A stretch of DNA of 64,000 nt from an uncultured Chloracidobacterium sp. (GCA_936914845.1 CAKZGE010000004.1:1-64000), one strand, 5' to 3'; shown: positions 44,152 through 53,963, counted from the stretch's first letter. A program made the numbers and translations. The notes: generated by a model not told the origin, from the letters alone.

Positions 44152-46107
44152 TCAATCTTTTCCTTTGCGTTCCGCAGAGGGTGATGGTTTGGCCGAATCG
44201 CTTTTTTGCGGCGGTGGATCGTTCCGAGGTGAGCGTACCGGTTCGCTGCGCGGTGTGTCGTTGCGCGGTGCGCGTACCGGTTCGCTGCGCGGTGTGTCGT
44301 TGCGCGGTGCACGTACCGGTTCGCTACGCGGTGTATCGTTGCGCGGTGCACGTACCGGTTCGCTACGCGGTGTGTCGTTACGAGGCACACGAACAGGTTC
44401 GCTCGGGCGCGATGTTGTCGCCGGCGGCGTATAGACAGGCACCCGAACCGGTTCGCTGCGGGTTGTATCGCTGCGAGGTACGCGAACGGGTTGCGTCGGC
44501 GTCAAGACAGGGCGTTCGACAGCACCGGTCTTGCGCGTTTCGGGCGACGCGGTTCGAACGGGTTCGCCGGCCGTCGGAACAGAAACCGGCGGACGGTCGC
44601 CGTATATCCGTGACCGACGCAGTTCCGGGTCGGCCGCCTTCCCCGGCATCCGGGTAACGGCTCCTGTTTTCATGGTTGCATCGCCGGGCAGGGAAACAGA
44701 CGGCTTGCTCACCCTGGAATCTGATGCCATCATTCGACGGCTGTCTGCCGAGGTCGGCAAAACCTTTACCGGTTCGGAAGGCGACTCGCTGCGGATCACC
44801 GCAGCCTTTGTGATCGCTTCGCTTGCCGGGCGATATTGCTTGGCCATGTTCAAAGCTGTCACTTGGGTCGTGGTGACAGATCCCGGCGGCGGATTCGAAT
44901 CTAACGCGTCAGGATCCATCGTTCCCGGACGAACACCGCCGGGAATTGGCGTCGGCTGAGCCGGATTCGGCTGCGGACGATAGGGACGATGCGGTCGCGG
45001 GCGTCCCCAACCGCCGCAATAATAGTTATAGTCGTAATAGCTGTACGAATACGGCAGCGGATACCAATAGATATTGCTGTTGTAAACGTTCATGTAAACC
45101 AAGGCGGGATACCACCAGCTGCGAGCATAACGGTTCGCTCCGTAGGGCGTCCAATACCACGCACCCATATCGTAAACCCAGCGGCCGTGGTGATAGGTTG
45201 CCCAGCCCCATGGTTCATCATTTACCCATGTCCAGCCATAGGGTGAAAGCCAACGCCATTCGCCGTACCGATAGGGCGACCAATTTGAATACGAATTAAG
45301 CGACGAAGAAAAAGGTTTCCATACATAACCGTACTTTCGGGTGTGGATCCATTCGCCATGTTGGGAAAGATCCTCGGCGCCGTAAATGTCACGGTCATAA
45401 TATTGGTCGTAATGTGCGTCCTGTAAAAGCTTGGCGATCTCAGAATCTCGGTTCAGCGACCAAGTGTCGAAATCGTCAGCGAATTTTGAAGCATCAGCTG
45501 TGTCCCATTCTCCGGACATACTGCCCGAAAGGGTTAAAAAAGCACTTCTTCCGCTGCGAACATTGAATCCGGCATTTGAGGAATAGACGCGGGCTTCGCC
45601 ATGTTCCATGACGGTGATGCGAACTCCGCTCGCCTCTTCGCGTCCGGCGTCGATGCGATAGATCCCGGCTTTTTGCACGGCGACGGTCGTTTGCGGAGCG
45701 TCCATTTCCACAAATTGGGTTTGCGGATCAAATTCGCTAAGACGCACGATCATCGAACCTTCCGGCAGGCTGAATGCCAAGCGGCCATCCTGTAATGTGA
45801 CGACACGCAGAAAGGATCGCTCGTTAAGGCGAACATGGGTGCGGGTATCCAGCTGCAGTTCGACTAGAGAATCAGGCCCGACGGATATTTCATCTCCTTC
45901 GACAATGGGCAGATTCAGCTTGGCTGATTCCCAATCGGTACCGTCAGAACGCCTAAGCTGGGCCGAGCCCTGCAGGAAACTGATACGAGCGACCCGCGCC
46001 GTTATTTCGGGGACGTCGTCATCGGCTCCGGGCAGGGTTGCGGAAATAGATAGGGCAAGCGGCAAAAGCAATAGGATCGCTTTGCAGAGATTTTTAACGG
46101 AGATCAT
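44152..46107 (-). CDS. FecR / DUF6600 domain protein with repetitive Pro-Arg tail
   Basis: 651 residues with a signal peptide (about 1-25). A FecR-like domain lies at about 40-125 (VVEGDEISVGPDSLVELQLD), and the DUF6600 region follows (about 240-345) with its regular W/Y pattern (WKPFSSSLNSYSNWSPYRYG, then NDEPWGWATYHHGRW). From about 370 the protein is low complexity, rich in Pro, Arg and Ser, and ends in tandem 13-residue units of the type NDTPRSEPVRAPR (39-bp DNA repeats, 44237-44400). Probably an extracellular or outer-membrane structural protein. Not a sigma-factor regulator like true FecR: no membrane anti-sigma domain and no sigma gene adjacent. Confidence 0.82.
   Translation of the reverse strand: MISVKNLCKAILLLLPLALSISATLPGADDDVPEITARVARISFLQGSAQLRRSDGTDWESAKLNLPIVEGDEISVGPDSLVELQLDTRTHVRLNERSFLRVVTLQDGRLAFSLPEGSMIVRLSEFDPQTQFVEMDAPQTTVAVQKAGIYRIDAGREEASGVRITVMEHGEARVYSSNAGFNVRSGRSAFLTLSGSMSGEWDTADASKFADDFDTWSLNRDSEIAKLLQDAHYDQYYDRDIYGAEDLSQHGEWIHTRKYGYVWKPFSSSLNSYSNWSPYRYGEWRWLSPYGWTWVNDEPWGWATYHHGRWVYDMGAWYWTPYGANRYARSWWYPALVYMNVYNSNIYWYPLPYSYSYYDYNYYCGGWGRPRPHRPYRPQPNPAQPTPIPGGVRPGTMDPDALDSNPPPGSVTTTQVTALNMAKQYRPASEAITKAAVIRSESPSEPVKVLPTSADSRRMMASDSRVSKPSVSLPGDATMKTGAVTRMPGKAADPELRRSRIYGDRPPVSVPTAGEPVRTASPETRKTGAVERPVLTPTQPVRVPRSDTTRSEPVRVPVYTPPATTSRPSEPVRVPRNDTPRSEPVRAPRNDTPRSEPVRAPRNDTPRSEPVRAPRNDTPRSEPVRSPRNDPPPQKSDSAKPSPSAERKGKD
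44237..44400. repeat. 39-bp tandem repeats within the FecR/DUF6600 gene
   Basis: About four units of 39 bp (ggttcgctgcgcggtgtgtc and on), in frame, coding for 13-residue units. Nearly identical, so copy number is likely to vary among strains. Confidence 0.85.
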
Positions 46108-46300
46108 TTCAGGTTCCTCCTATATATACGGGGTTAAGGGCCGTCTTGCTCGGTCGGCCTATTAAAACCGCATAAAGCAAATATTATACCGCTTGGAAAG
46201 GCACGAGATCTGTGGGGAAACTGAACACCATCGTCGGCCGGTTGCGCCGAAATGGTATGCCGCCTCGGCGATCTTCGACCAAATCGTGTATGTCAGGCGG

Positions 46301-47584
46301 TCAAAGATCAAGACGATACTTAACAACATATGGGCGGGAAGCGACAAACAAGTTTCCCGCTGTATCAAATGCGATGCCGAACGCCTGCTTTTCAGCTATT
46401 TTCTGCAGAGGTCTGCCATCCGGTGCGTAAACATTGATAGCCGAAACAGAACTGGCGAAAATCCGCCCTTTCGGATCGACCGCCAACGAAGTGATGGCGA
46501 TATTTGCCTCGCCGAAACGGTCGAGGAAAGTGCCATCACGGGAGAATTTGAAGATCGTGTTTGACGAACGGTCCGCTACAAAAAAGTTCCCATCGCCGTC
46601 TATCGCTAAATGTTCCGGCTGCTTTAGCTCCGGGTGGGTCAAGATCTTGTCCAAGCGCCGTTTTTGGCCCAGGGATTGGTCGTAAACGACAATGGAATCG
46701 TTTTGGAGAACGGCGAGGTCTCGATCGAGCGACATTGCGAGTCCCTTGACAGAGCGCGCCGGCAGTTCACCGAGTTTCGCACCGGTTTGCCCGTTGAATT
46801 TGCGGATCGCGCCGCTATCTAGAATAAAGACCGTGCCGTCAAGGCTGACGACCATGGCGATGACGATATTCGGTGCATCCCAACGTGTCTGAAATTGGCC
46901 ATTCCCGTCAAAAACCTGCACCTTCGATCCCGAATAGTCGGCGCTGTAGATGCGCCCAAAAGCATCCACCGCGACAACGCGGTTATCTTTGAACCGGCCG
47001 GCACCATTTCCTTCGCCGCCCAACCGCATCACTTCTTCATAAGCAGGCCTTGTTTTGTCGGAAGCGATGCCGGAAGGTGTTCTCAGCCGCGTAGAACCAA
47101 TAAAAACCACCGCTGCGGCAATTCCGATGACCGCTAGGATCACAGGAAGCAAGGCAAAAACGAAGATCTTTTTTGTATTTGATTCAACTGCCGTTCCGAG
47201 TTTTTTCGCGATCGCCGGCATCGCGGGCGGCTGTGAACCGGACGAGACCGCCATACCGCCGAGCTGAACCGATTCGCCGCGTTCGATTGCATCCGCCGCG
47301 TCTTTTGCTTCCTTGAGCCCAAGCCGGAATTCATCACGCAGCAGTTTGATCGCCTCGATCTTGCGGCCGTCGCTGATCAGGCGGGCGGCTTCTGCTATTT
47401 TCTTCGCCCGCTCGATCACATCGTCTAGGCCGCCGGCGGAAAGGGGCGGGACAGCAGATGTCTTTTGGTAAAACATTTCCGCGGGCACAACGACCGTGCT
47501 TCCGCAAAACCGGCATTTCTGCATGGTACTGCCTTCGAATTCCAGCGGGGCGGAACAAGCCGCACACTTAAAGGTTGTCGTCAT
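46301..47584 (-). CDS. Zinc-ribbon protein with bL12-like segment, membrane helix and beta-propeller
   Basis: 427 residues from the ATG at 47584 (MTTTFKC); a TTG three codons upstream is possible. N-terminal zinc ribbon (CAAC ... CRFC, residues 8-29). Residues about 75-110 (GRKIEAIKLLRDEFRLGLKE, then AKDAADAIERGE) match the C-terminal fold of ribosomal protein bL12. A single membrane helix follows (about 147-170), then a six-bladed NHL/6-bladed-propeller domain (repeats such as AIDGDGNFFVADRSSNTIFKF, in five or six copies). The topology would place the ribbon and L12-like part in the cytoplasm and the propeller outside. Function unknown; the domain order is unusual. Confidence 0.75.
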   Translation of the reverse strand: MTTTFKCAACSAPLEFEGSTMQKCRFCGSTVVVPAEMFYQKTSAVPPLSAGGLDDVIERAKKIAEAARLISDGRKIEAIKLLRDEFRLGLKEAKDAADAIERGESVQLGGMAVSSGSQPPAMPAIAKKLGTAVESNTKKIFVFALLPVILAVIGIAAAVVFIGSTRLRTPSGIASDKTRPAYEEVMRLGGEGNGAGRFKDNRVVAVDAFGRIYSADYSGSKVQVFDGNGQFQTRWDAPNIVIAMVVSLDGTVFILDSGAIRKFNGQTGAKLGELPARSVKGLAMSLDRDLAVLQNDSIVVYDQSLGQKRRLDKILTHPELKQPEHLAIDGDGNFFVADRSSNTIFKFSRDGTFLDRFGEANIAITSLAVDPKGRIFASSVSAINVYAPDGRPLQKIAEKQAFGIAFDTAGNLFVASRPYVVKYRLDL

Positions 47585-47634
47585 AAATGGCAAATGCTAC
47601 ATTTTGTATTAGCTATATTATAGGACAGATTACA

Positions 47635-48147
47635 ATGAAACGATTTGCGATGATAGTAGCGGTAATCGCCGCTTTTGCTTCAATGGCAGCCGCTCAAAAA
47701 GCGTCGACTGCACCAAAGGCCGTTCCGGCAGCGGATGTGAAGGCCGCCTTTGAGCGCCTGGTTGAAGGCATTCGCCATGCCGATGTGGACCAGGTGATGA
47801 ACGTCTATGACAAGAGCGACCGGACACTCTTTTTTAACAATAACGGTTCTGTGACCATGGGCTGGGAAACGATGCGGACGAACCGCGAATCCGCCTATAA
47901 GAAGGCGGCGGACGTATCACTTGAGATAACCGGCTTAAGGGTTGAGATGCTGGGCCCGGCCAGCGCATACGTTTCGTGCAAATGGAAGCAGCAGCAGGTC
48001 TATGAAGGAAAGCCGGAAGAGGCATCGGGCCGGATGACCCTCGTTTTCAAAAAGATCGGAAAAGAATGGAAGGTCGTACATCTGCACACTTCGCCGGATA
48101 ATCCGTCGCCGACAAGGCCGGTGCTTGATTCCGAGCGTTCGAATTAA
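47635..48147 (+). CDS. Secreted DUF4440/SnoaL-like protein
   Basis: 170 residues from the ATG at 47635, where a signal peptide begins (about 1-20, ending SMAAAQK); the frame is open upstream but the extra residues are not signal-like. One NTF2-fold domain (FERLVEGIRHADVDQVMNVYD at the start, KKIGKEWKVVHLHTSPD at the end, the classic SnoaL/DUF4440 closing strand). Related in fold to 9419-9859. Stands 70 bases before mpl on the same strand. Function unknown. Confidence 0.8.
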   Translation: MKRFAMIVAVIAAFASMAAAQKASTAPKAVPAADVKAAFERLVEGIRHADVDQVMNVYDKSDRTLFFNNNGSVTMGWETMRTNRESAYKKAADVSLEITGLRVEMLGPASAYVSCKWKQQQVYEGKPEEASGRMTLVFKKIGKEWKVVHLHTSPDNPSPTRPVLDSERSN

Positions 48148-48217
48148 TTGCCGACCAGCCGCAACTGCCGCTTGCCATCTCGACGGCGAAAGTTGTATTT
48201 AAGTTTCTACATTTTAC

Positions 48218-49651
48218 ATGCATTATCATTTGATCGGAATTTGCGGAACGGCAATGGCCTCTCTCGCCGGAATGCTGCAGGCAAGCGGCCATAAGGTGAC
48301 CGGATCTGACCAAAACGTCTATCCGCCGATGTCCACACAACTCGAAGCTCTCGGCATTGAGATCTTGAACGGCTATCGGCCGGAGAACGTCGATGTCGGT
48401 GCTGACGTCTATGTTGTCGGCAATGCTATCTCGCGCGGAAATCCGGAGCTTGAAGAAGTGTTGGATCGAAGGCTGATGTATCGTTCGCAGGCAGAGATAA
48501 TCCAGGAAGAGTTTATTAGAGGAAAACGTTCGCTGGTAGTCGCCGGGACACACGGCAAAACCACCACGACCAGTATCGCGGCATGGATCTGCGAAACAGG
48601 CGGGCTGCGGCCGGGATTTCTGGTGGGCGGGGTCGTGCAGAATTTTGGGCAAAGTTTTCGGGTTCCGCCGGCGCAGCATTTCGTTATCGAAGGCGATGAA
48701 TATGACACGGCATATTTCGATAAAAAGCCGAAATTCATGCATTATCTGCCGGAGATCGCCATTGTCAACAACATAGAATTTGACCATGCGGATATCTACC
48801 GAGATCTGCAGGACATAAAATTTCAGTTCTCGCGGCTGATGAATCTTGTTCCGGGAAATGGGTGCTTGATCGTCGGCGTCGATTCGCCCGTAGCAGCAGA
48901 AGTTTTGGCGGAAATGAGGCCAAAACTTTTCACGAACATCGAAACTTTCGGTACCGGGGCGGAAGCTCGCTGGCAGGCTCGTGATATCGATTTTTCGGGC
49001 GATAAGACGTCATTTGCCGTTTATCGCGATGGTTTACCGTTCGGCAATTTTGAAACGCACCTGATCGGTGAATTCAACGTCAGGAACTGTTTGGCCGTCA
49101 TCGTCGCCGCCAATTTCTGGGGCATCAGCAATGCGTCGATCCAAGAGGCGCTCGACACGTTCTTATCGGTCAAACGCCGAATGGAAATTCGCGGAGAGGT
49201 CGGCGGCGTTACGGTCATCGACGATTTTGCTCATCATCCCACGGCGGTCGAAGAAACACTAAAAGCTTTGCGGATGAAATATAAAGGCCGAAGATTGGTT
49301 GCGGTATTTGAGCCGCGCTCGTGGTCGTCCAGATTGGCTGTGTTTCAGGAACCTTACGGGCGAGCCTTTTCGTGGGCGGACCAGGTATTGATCGCCGGCG
49401 TTTATAATACTGACAAGGCCGGCGAGATCGGAAAGGTGCTGGACGTAAAAGAGCTCGTGGCAGAAATTGCCGCTTCCGGAAAGGTTGCCGAATATTTTCC
49501 GGATGCGGACGCCATTGTTGAGCATTTGGCTCCGCAATTAAGGGCCGGTGATGTCGTGGCAATAATGTCCAACGGCGGATTTGGCGGTATCCACGACAAG
49601 CTGCTGAGCCGATTAAGTCAAACTGCGGAACGAAATGTTTTTCAAGTTTAA
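48218..49651 (+). CDS. mpl: UDP-N-acetylmuramate:L-Ala-gamma-D-Glu-meso-DAP ligase
   Basis: 477 residues. Mur ligase fold with the N-terminal Rossmann-type domain HLIGICGTAMASLAGML, the ATP loop GTHGKTTTT (about 109-117), and the Mpl-type segment EGDEYDTAYFDKKPKFMHY that separates Mpl from MurC. The C-terminal domain contains DDFAHHPTAVEETL. Attaches the recovered tripeptide L-Ala-gamma-D-Glu-meso-DAP to UDP-MurNAc, recycling cell-wall fragments in the cytoplasm; this implies DAP-type peptidoglycan and a diderm envelope. Single gene; the next gene has its own promoter. Confidence 0.95.
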   Translation: MHYHLIGICGTAMASLAGMLQASGHKVTGSDQNVYPPMSTQLEALGIEILNGYRPENVDVGADVYVVGNAISRGNPELEEVLDRRLMYRSQAEIIQEEFIRGKRSLVVAGTHGKTTTTSIAAWICETGGLRPGFLVGGVVQNFGQSFRVPPAQHFVIEGDEYDTAYFDKKPKFMHYLPEIAIVNNIEFDHADIYRDLQDIKFQFSRLMNLVPGNGCLIVGVDSPVAAEVLAEMRPKLFTNIETFGTGAEARWQARDIDFSGDKTSFAVYRDGLPFGNFETHLIGEFNVRNCLAVIVAANFWGISNASIQEALDTFLSVKRRMEIRGEVGGVTVIDDFAHHPTAVEETLKALRMKYKGRRLVAVFEPRSWSSRLAVFQEPYGRAFSWADQVLIAGVYNTDKAGEIGKVLDVKELVAEIAASGKVAEYFPDADAIVEHLAPQLRAGDVVAIMSNGGFGGIHDKLLSRLSQTAERNVFQV

Positions 49652-49661
49652 AACATATTTC

Positions 49662-49691
49662 TTGACATAAACCGGCAAAATTCGTCATACT
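49662..49691 (+). promoter_or_regulatory. Promoter of the GAF-domain gene
   Basis: Perfect -35 TTGACA (49662-49667), 17-18-base spacer, -10 CATACT (49686-49691), starting ten bases after the mpl stop codon and about 125 bases before the GTG start. Confidence 0.65.
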
Positions 49692-49816
49692 CTCTGTGGT
49701 GGCGATTTTCGTAAAATTGTCATTCTGTCCTTAAGACCCGATTTTTCTACAAAAAACCGCCAAATATCTTGCCCACCCGGCAATCGTACTTATTGCAGAT
49801 TGGAGGAACTACCGTT

Positions 49817-51661
49817 GTGAACAGTGAAGAACTCGAACTCAGTTTGAGAAACGAATTCGACAGTTATCTAAAGAACGTGCTTGCGGGCATTCGCGAGGAC
49901 GTTTCCGAATTTCAGAAAAAATTCGAGCTTGAATTCGAGAAGCACAGATCTCAGCTTGATGAAGCGATGCGGGGGCTTTCAGAGCGTTTCGAATCCGAGA
50001 CGACATTTGACAAAGCTTTTGTTGAGAGCGTTTCCGAACACCTGCGGCTGGCTCGCGACGAAGGAGCATTGATAACGGCGACCGCTTTCAGCGAAGCGGA
50101 AAAATTGGTGGAAGAAGCTTCGTCAACGGCCCACATGGATTATTTGCGCGATGCGATCAACGATATCAGCAAGCGTTCGTCGCAATCCGACATTTTGCGA
50201 GCCTTGATCGGACACGCGGCACATTTCACGCCACGCGGCGCATTCTTTATTGTCAAAAATGAACAATTCGTCGGCTGGAAGGTTTTCGGAAGCGAATCCA
50301 GCGACGACACCGCCGTTCGAGAGGTCCAGTTTCCGGCATCTTCGCAGACCCTGTTGGCAGATGCTGTCGATTCACTGCAGACACGCGAATCTTCTTACGG
50401 GACCTATGCCGAAGACGATCTTTTCATCGAAGCTCTCGATTTTGGCCGACCGGACAAGATGTTCGCGATCCCGTTGGTCGCCCGCGGCCGCGGCGTAGCG
50501 GTCCTTTATGCTGATTACGGCAAAGAAGGCGTATCGATGCACTCGGAAGCCCTTGAAATGCTCGTCCGGGTTGCCGGCCTGACCGTCGAACTGCTTGCTT
50601 CGGCCCAAGCGGCGCCGGTTGCAGCGAAAGCGGCAGACACAGTTGAGAGCGGAGCAGGATCAGGCGCCGAAGTGGCGAATGATAAGCCGGCGGAGGAGCT
50701 TTCGGCCGCGGATGCCTATGATGCGTACGACGAGCACCCGGCAGAAGACACATCGGCGGAAGAGGCCACCGAGCAGCAGGACATTTTCACAAGAACGCAG
50801 GAATTTGCCTACGACGACATATCGGCCGGCGAACCCGTTAGCGAGGAAGCAGAAGAAAGTGTCGAAACCTATGAAATAGACGCGGCCGACAGCGGATATG
50901 AAGCAATTTCGGCATTTGATGAGGTTGCCGAGGTCGAGACGGCATCTACATCCGCACCGGCTTTCGAAATGGCAGCCGATGAACCGGCTGCGGTTGAGGA
51001 AACTGCTCCGGAATCCGATTATTACGAAACATTCCGTTCGATGGAAACCCCGGCTTCGGAGGTCGAAGGATCCCCGGCCATAGAGATCGAGACCACCCAT
51101 TCATACAGCAACGGCTATTCGAACGGCAACGGTCATACCGCTCCGGTCGAAGTGGAATCGTTTGCACCGCCGGCGGAACCAGAAACGGAACCAGAAACGG
51201 GAGCAGAGACGCAAGGTGGTGAACCGGAGGCGGCCGAGGCCGTTGAAACGATCGAAGAGACCGTTGCCGCGGCACCTGCCTTTCAACCGGCTGAGCCGGT
51301 CGTTGAAGTTGCCGGTGCCAGTCCGCGTCGCAGTCGTTTTGCCGACCGGAATGTCGATCTGCCGATCGAGGTCAGCGAGGATGAAAGAGGTCCGCATAAC
51401 AGTGCCCGTCGCTTTGCCCGGCTGCTGGTTTCCGAAATAAAACTGTATAACGGTGAAAAGGTCGCTGAGGGTCTTGAAGCCGGTGATCTGTATGATCGGC
51501 TTCGCGAAGCCGTCGATCGGTCGCGAGAGATGTATGACAAGCGGGTCGATCCGGCGGTTTCGGCCAAATTCGATTATTTCAATTACGAATTGGTAAATTC
51601 GCTTGCAAATGGCAGCGAAGAAAAGTTGGGCGGCAATTATCGCGGTGCCGCAGTGAAATAG
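49817..51661 (+). CDS. GAF-like domain protein with acidic linker and conserved C-terminal helical domain
   Basis: 614 residues from the GTG at 49817, preceded by GGAGG (49802-49806); a TTG at 49769 has no such site. An N-terminal coiled coil (about 1-100) leads to a GAF-like domain (about 115-265, ILRALIGHAAHFTPRGAFFI ... LFIEALDFGRPDKMFAIPLV). Then about 230 residues of Glu/Ala-rich low complexity, and a C-terminal block (about 525-614) with ARRFARLLVSEIKLYNGEKV and DRLREAVDRSREMYDKRV, a module I recall from many acidobacterial signalling proteins. Cytoplasmic; probably a sensor or scaffold. Function unknown. Confidence 0.75.
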   Translation: MNSEELELSLRNEFDSYLKNVLAGIREDVSEFQKKFELEFEKHRSQLDEAMRGLSERFESETTFDKAFVESVSEHLRLARDEGALITATAFSEAEKLVEEASSTAHMDYLRDAINDISKRSSQSDILRALIGHAAHFTPRGAFFIVKNEQFVGWKVFGSESSDDTAVREVQFPASSQTLLADAVDSLQTRESSYGTYAEDDLFIEALDFGRPDKMFAIPLVARGRGVAVLYADYGKEGVSMHSEALEMLVRVAGLTVELLASAQAAPVAAKAADTVESGAGSGAEVANDKPAEELSAADAYDAYDEHPAEDTSAEEATEQQDIFTRTQEFAYDDISAGEPVSEEAEESVETYEIDAADSGYEAISAFDEVAEVETASTSAPAFEMAADEPAAVEETAPESDYYETFRSMETPASEVEGSPAIEIETTHSYSNGYSNGNGHTAPVEVESFAPPAEPETEPETGAETQGGEPEAAEAVETIEETVAAAPAFQPAEPVVEVAGASPRRSRFADRNVDLPIEVSEDERGPHNSARRFARLLVSEIKLYNGEKVAEGLEAGDLYDRLREAVDRSREMYDKRVDPAVSAKFDYFNYELVNSLANGSEEKLGGNYRGAAVK

Positions 51662-51686
51662 CTCGATCAACGGAAGTTTCTCTACA

Positions 51687-51723
51687 AAGCGGCTCTGGTC
51701 GGTCTGGCCAAAGCCGCTTTTTT
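51687..51723 (+). terminator. Rho-independent terminator
   Basis: Stem AAGCGGCT / AGCCGCTT with T run (51719-51723), 26 bases after the GAF gene and just short of the end of the convergent S46 gene. Confidence 0.8.
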
Positions 51724-51736
51724 AGATCTGCAAGGG

Positions 51737-53794
51737 CTATTTGGTCAGTTCCGCGACCAATGCGGCCGCATCATAGACCTTTTTAAGAGATTCAAGAATG
51801 CCGCCGCTGTGGACGGCAACGGCGCGTGAGCCCTCGTTTTCATCGATATACCAATAGCGGTTAGAAAGCTTTTGCAGATTGCTGTCGAAATTGAGGCCGA
51901 CCAGTTCCGCATTTCTGTTTATCACCGGCGAACCGGAATTTCCACCGATCGTATCCGCCGTGTACACAAAATTAAGCGGCGTTGAAAGGTCGATCTTTTC
52001 GCGACGCTCGGCCAGGCTTGGTGTCAATTCGAACGGCCACACATTGCCGAAACTCGCCGCTCGGTCGTAAAGCCCGAAAAAGGTAGTTTTGAAGGGCACA
52101 AGCGTGGTGCCTTGTTCATATCCTTTCACGGAGCCGTAACTGACGCGCAGCTGAAAATTGGCGTCCGGCGGCATGCTTCGTCCATAAACAGCGAAACGGG
52201 CCCGGGCTATCTTTTCGCCGTTCGCCGCATCGACATCGGCAATGTTCTCTTCGTTCCATTTACGCAGTTCGCGAACGATCGGCTCGACACGCTTTGCCAG
52301 ATCGATCATCGGATCGGACGAGGCACTAAAGGCCGCTGTATCTTCGATCAACTGCTTGCGCTGAGCGGGATCGCCAAGCTTGGTTTCGCGAACCGCGCCG
52401 CGGGCGACCTCAGCCGCATCGGCACCTCCCAAGGCGGCTTTTATGAACGGATCGGCAGGCCCGAGCACCTTTACGGCTTCCTGCAGCCACGAGATCAATG
52501 CGGCCTCATCCATTTCTTTATAGACCGGGGCGGCCGAGCTGATAGCTGATCTAAAAGCTTCGAGCCGAGCACCGCGAAACTCCGGATATCGCTCTGATTC
52601 GGGCTTTTTGACCTCTTCGTGATAACGTACGATCTGCGAGGCGTAAGTAGCGAGCGTCGAAGCCGTGAGATTAGAGAACGCGAGCCGTTTCGACATAGCG
52701 GGCAGTTTTGCGTAGGCGTTTGAAACCTTTTCCCACGCCGGAGCATATTGCTTTTCAAGCTCAGGCTTTGCTGCCAATTTCTCACGCAGATCTTTTTCTT
52801 CGGCTTCTTTTTTGGCAAACATACGCGGGTTGAGCAGCCCATCCTGCTGGCCCTGCAATCGTTTCAGCGAATTGGCGAACGAACGCATGCCGGGTGTTGC
52901 CTGCCGGCGTTGTTCATCGCCCAGTTTCGCATATTCTTCGAGAGCTTTTCGCCGCGTTTCCCACACCTGTTTCTGCAGCGGGTTGCCATGGTCGCGGGCA
53001 AAGGCCAATTGCGAAACGGTCATCAGCCTAGCAGTAGAACCGGGATTGCCGGTGGCGATGACGAATTCATCCTCCTTTGGGCCGGTTGGCGACCATTTGA
53101 AATAATTGGGTGTGGCGGCCGGTTTGTCGTTCTCATACGCACGCAGGAAAGCATAGTCGAGATCAAAACGCGGAAAAGTGAAATTGTCGAGATCGCCGCC
53201 GAAAAACGCCGCCTGTTCTTCGGGTGCCATGACCAAACGAACGTCATTATAGCGTTTGAATCGGTAAAGCCAATATTCCCCGCCGCTGTAAAATGAGATA
53301 ACTTCGCTTTTAAGGCCGGTCTTTTCGTTCGATGTTTTTTCGATCGTGCCGATCACGGCCCGCCGGGCATCTGCTGCCTGGGCATCGGTCATGCCGGGCT
53401 TTACCGCACCGTGAACCTGCTGCGAGACATTTTCGAATGAAACGAGAACGGTTGCTTCGGCTCCCGGCACCTTCAGCTCTTCGGCCTGCGTTTTGGCGTA
53501 AAAGCCGGTTTTCATCAGATCCCGTTCTTTGGTCGAAAGGCGTGCGATGAAGCCGGCGGCGACGTGATGATTGGTCGCCAAAAGTCCGGCCGGCGAAACG
53601 AAACCGCCGGAACCGCCGCCGATCTTGACCGAAGCAAGCCGGATCTTTTCCAGCCATTCGGTGGAAGGTTCAAAATCATAGCGTTCCTTCCATTGCCGCA
53701 GCGGCAGGTTGTCGTACGTCCACATGCCCTCATCGGCAAGTGCAAAAGGAACATTCAAAAACAGAACAAGCAGCAAACAGATCAGTTTTTTCAT
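51737..53794 (-). CDS. S46 family dipeptidyl-peptidase (DPP7/DPP11 type)
   Basis: 685 residues, near the family length of about 700, with a signal peptide (about 1-20). Chymotrypsin-like fold with the family N-terminus DEGMWTYDNLPL, catalytic His in TNHHVAAG (residues 76-77), and catalytic Ser in GGNSGSPVINRN (about residue 620) followed by LVGLNFDSN. The central helical insertion (about 275-560) caps the active site and limits it to N-terminal dipeptides. A periplasmic exopeptidase that releases dipeptides, complementing the OPT transporter (4968) for peptide use. The residue that sets acidic versus hydrophobic specificity cannot be assigned by eye. Next to a repeat cluster. Confidence 0.93.
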   Translation of the reverse strand: MKKLICLLLVLFLNVPFALADEGMWTYDNLPLRQWKERYDFEPSTEWLEKIRLASVKIGGGSGGFVSPAGLLATNHHVAAGFIARLSTKERDLMKTGFYAKTQAEELKVPGAEATVLVSFENVSQQVHGAVKPGMTDAQAADARRAVIGTIEKTSNEKTGLKSEVISFYSGGEYWLYRFKRYNDVRLVMAPEEQAAFFGGDLDNFTFPRFDLDYAFLRAYENDKPAATPNYFKWSPTGPKEDEFVIATGNPGSTARLMTVSQLAFARDHGNPLQKQVWETRRKALEEYAKLGDEQRRQATPGMRSFANSLKRLQGQQDGLLNPRMFAKKEAEEKDLREKLAAKPELEKQYAPAWEKVSNAYAKLPAMSKRLAFSNLTASTLATYASQIVRYHEEVKKPESERYPEFRGARLEAFRSAISSAAPVYKEMDEAALISWLQEAVKVLGPADPFIKAALGGADAAEVARGAVRETKLGDPAQRKQLIEDTAAFSASSDPMIDLAKRVEPIVRELRKWNEENIADVDAANGEKIARARFAVYGRSMPPDANFQLRVSYGSVKGYEQGTTLVPFKTTFFGLYDRAASFGNVWPFELTPSLAERREKIDLSTPLNFVYTADTIGGNSGSPVINRNAELVGLNFDSNLQKLSNRYWYIDENEGSRAVAVHSGGILESLKKVYDAAALVAELTK

Positions 53795-53879
53795 AAAAGT
53801 TGGTTTAGATGGAATTTATCTAAATAATAACTTAAAAATCGCCAATGCACACACGGAAGTGAGGGGTGAGATGAGAGGG

Positions 53880-53963
53880 GACAGGGGCGAGCAGGATCTC
53901 GTGCGGATAGGGTTTGAGTTTAGTAAGCAGGTGAAAAGCGACAGGGGCGAGCAGGATCTCGTA
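53880..53963. repeat. Direct repeat gacaggggcgagcaggatct
   Basis: A 23-base sequence beginning gacaggggcgagcaggatct occurs at about 53880 and again at 53941, 60 bases apart, at the edge of the palindrome cluster. Confidence 0.8.

Noticed and set aside
44181..44657. Plus-strand frame of 158 codons opposite the repetitive tail of the FecR/DUF6600 gene
   Set aside because: It is an antisense reading of the 39-bp repeats; periodic Val/Arg/Cys content comes from the repeat, not from a protein.
44152..46107. FecR anti-sigma signalling protein
   Set aside because: The FecR-like domain is present, but the protein is exported, carries DUF6600, and has no adjacent sigma factor or TonB receptor.
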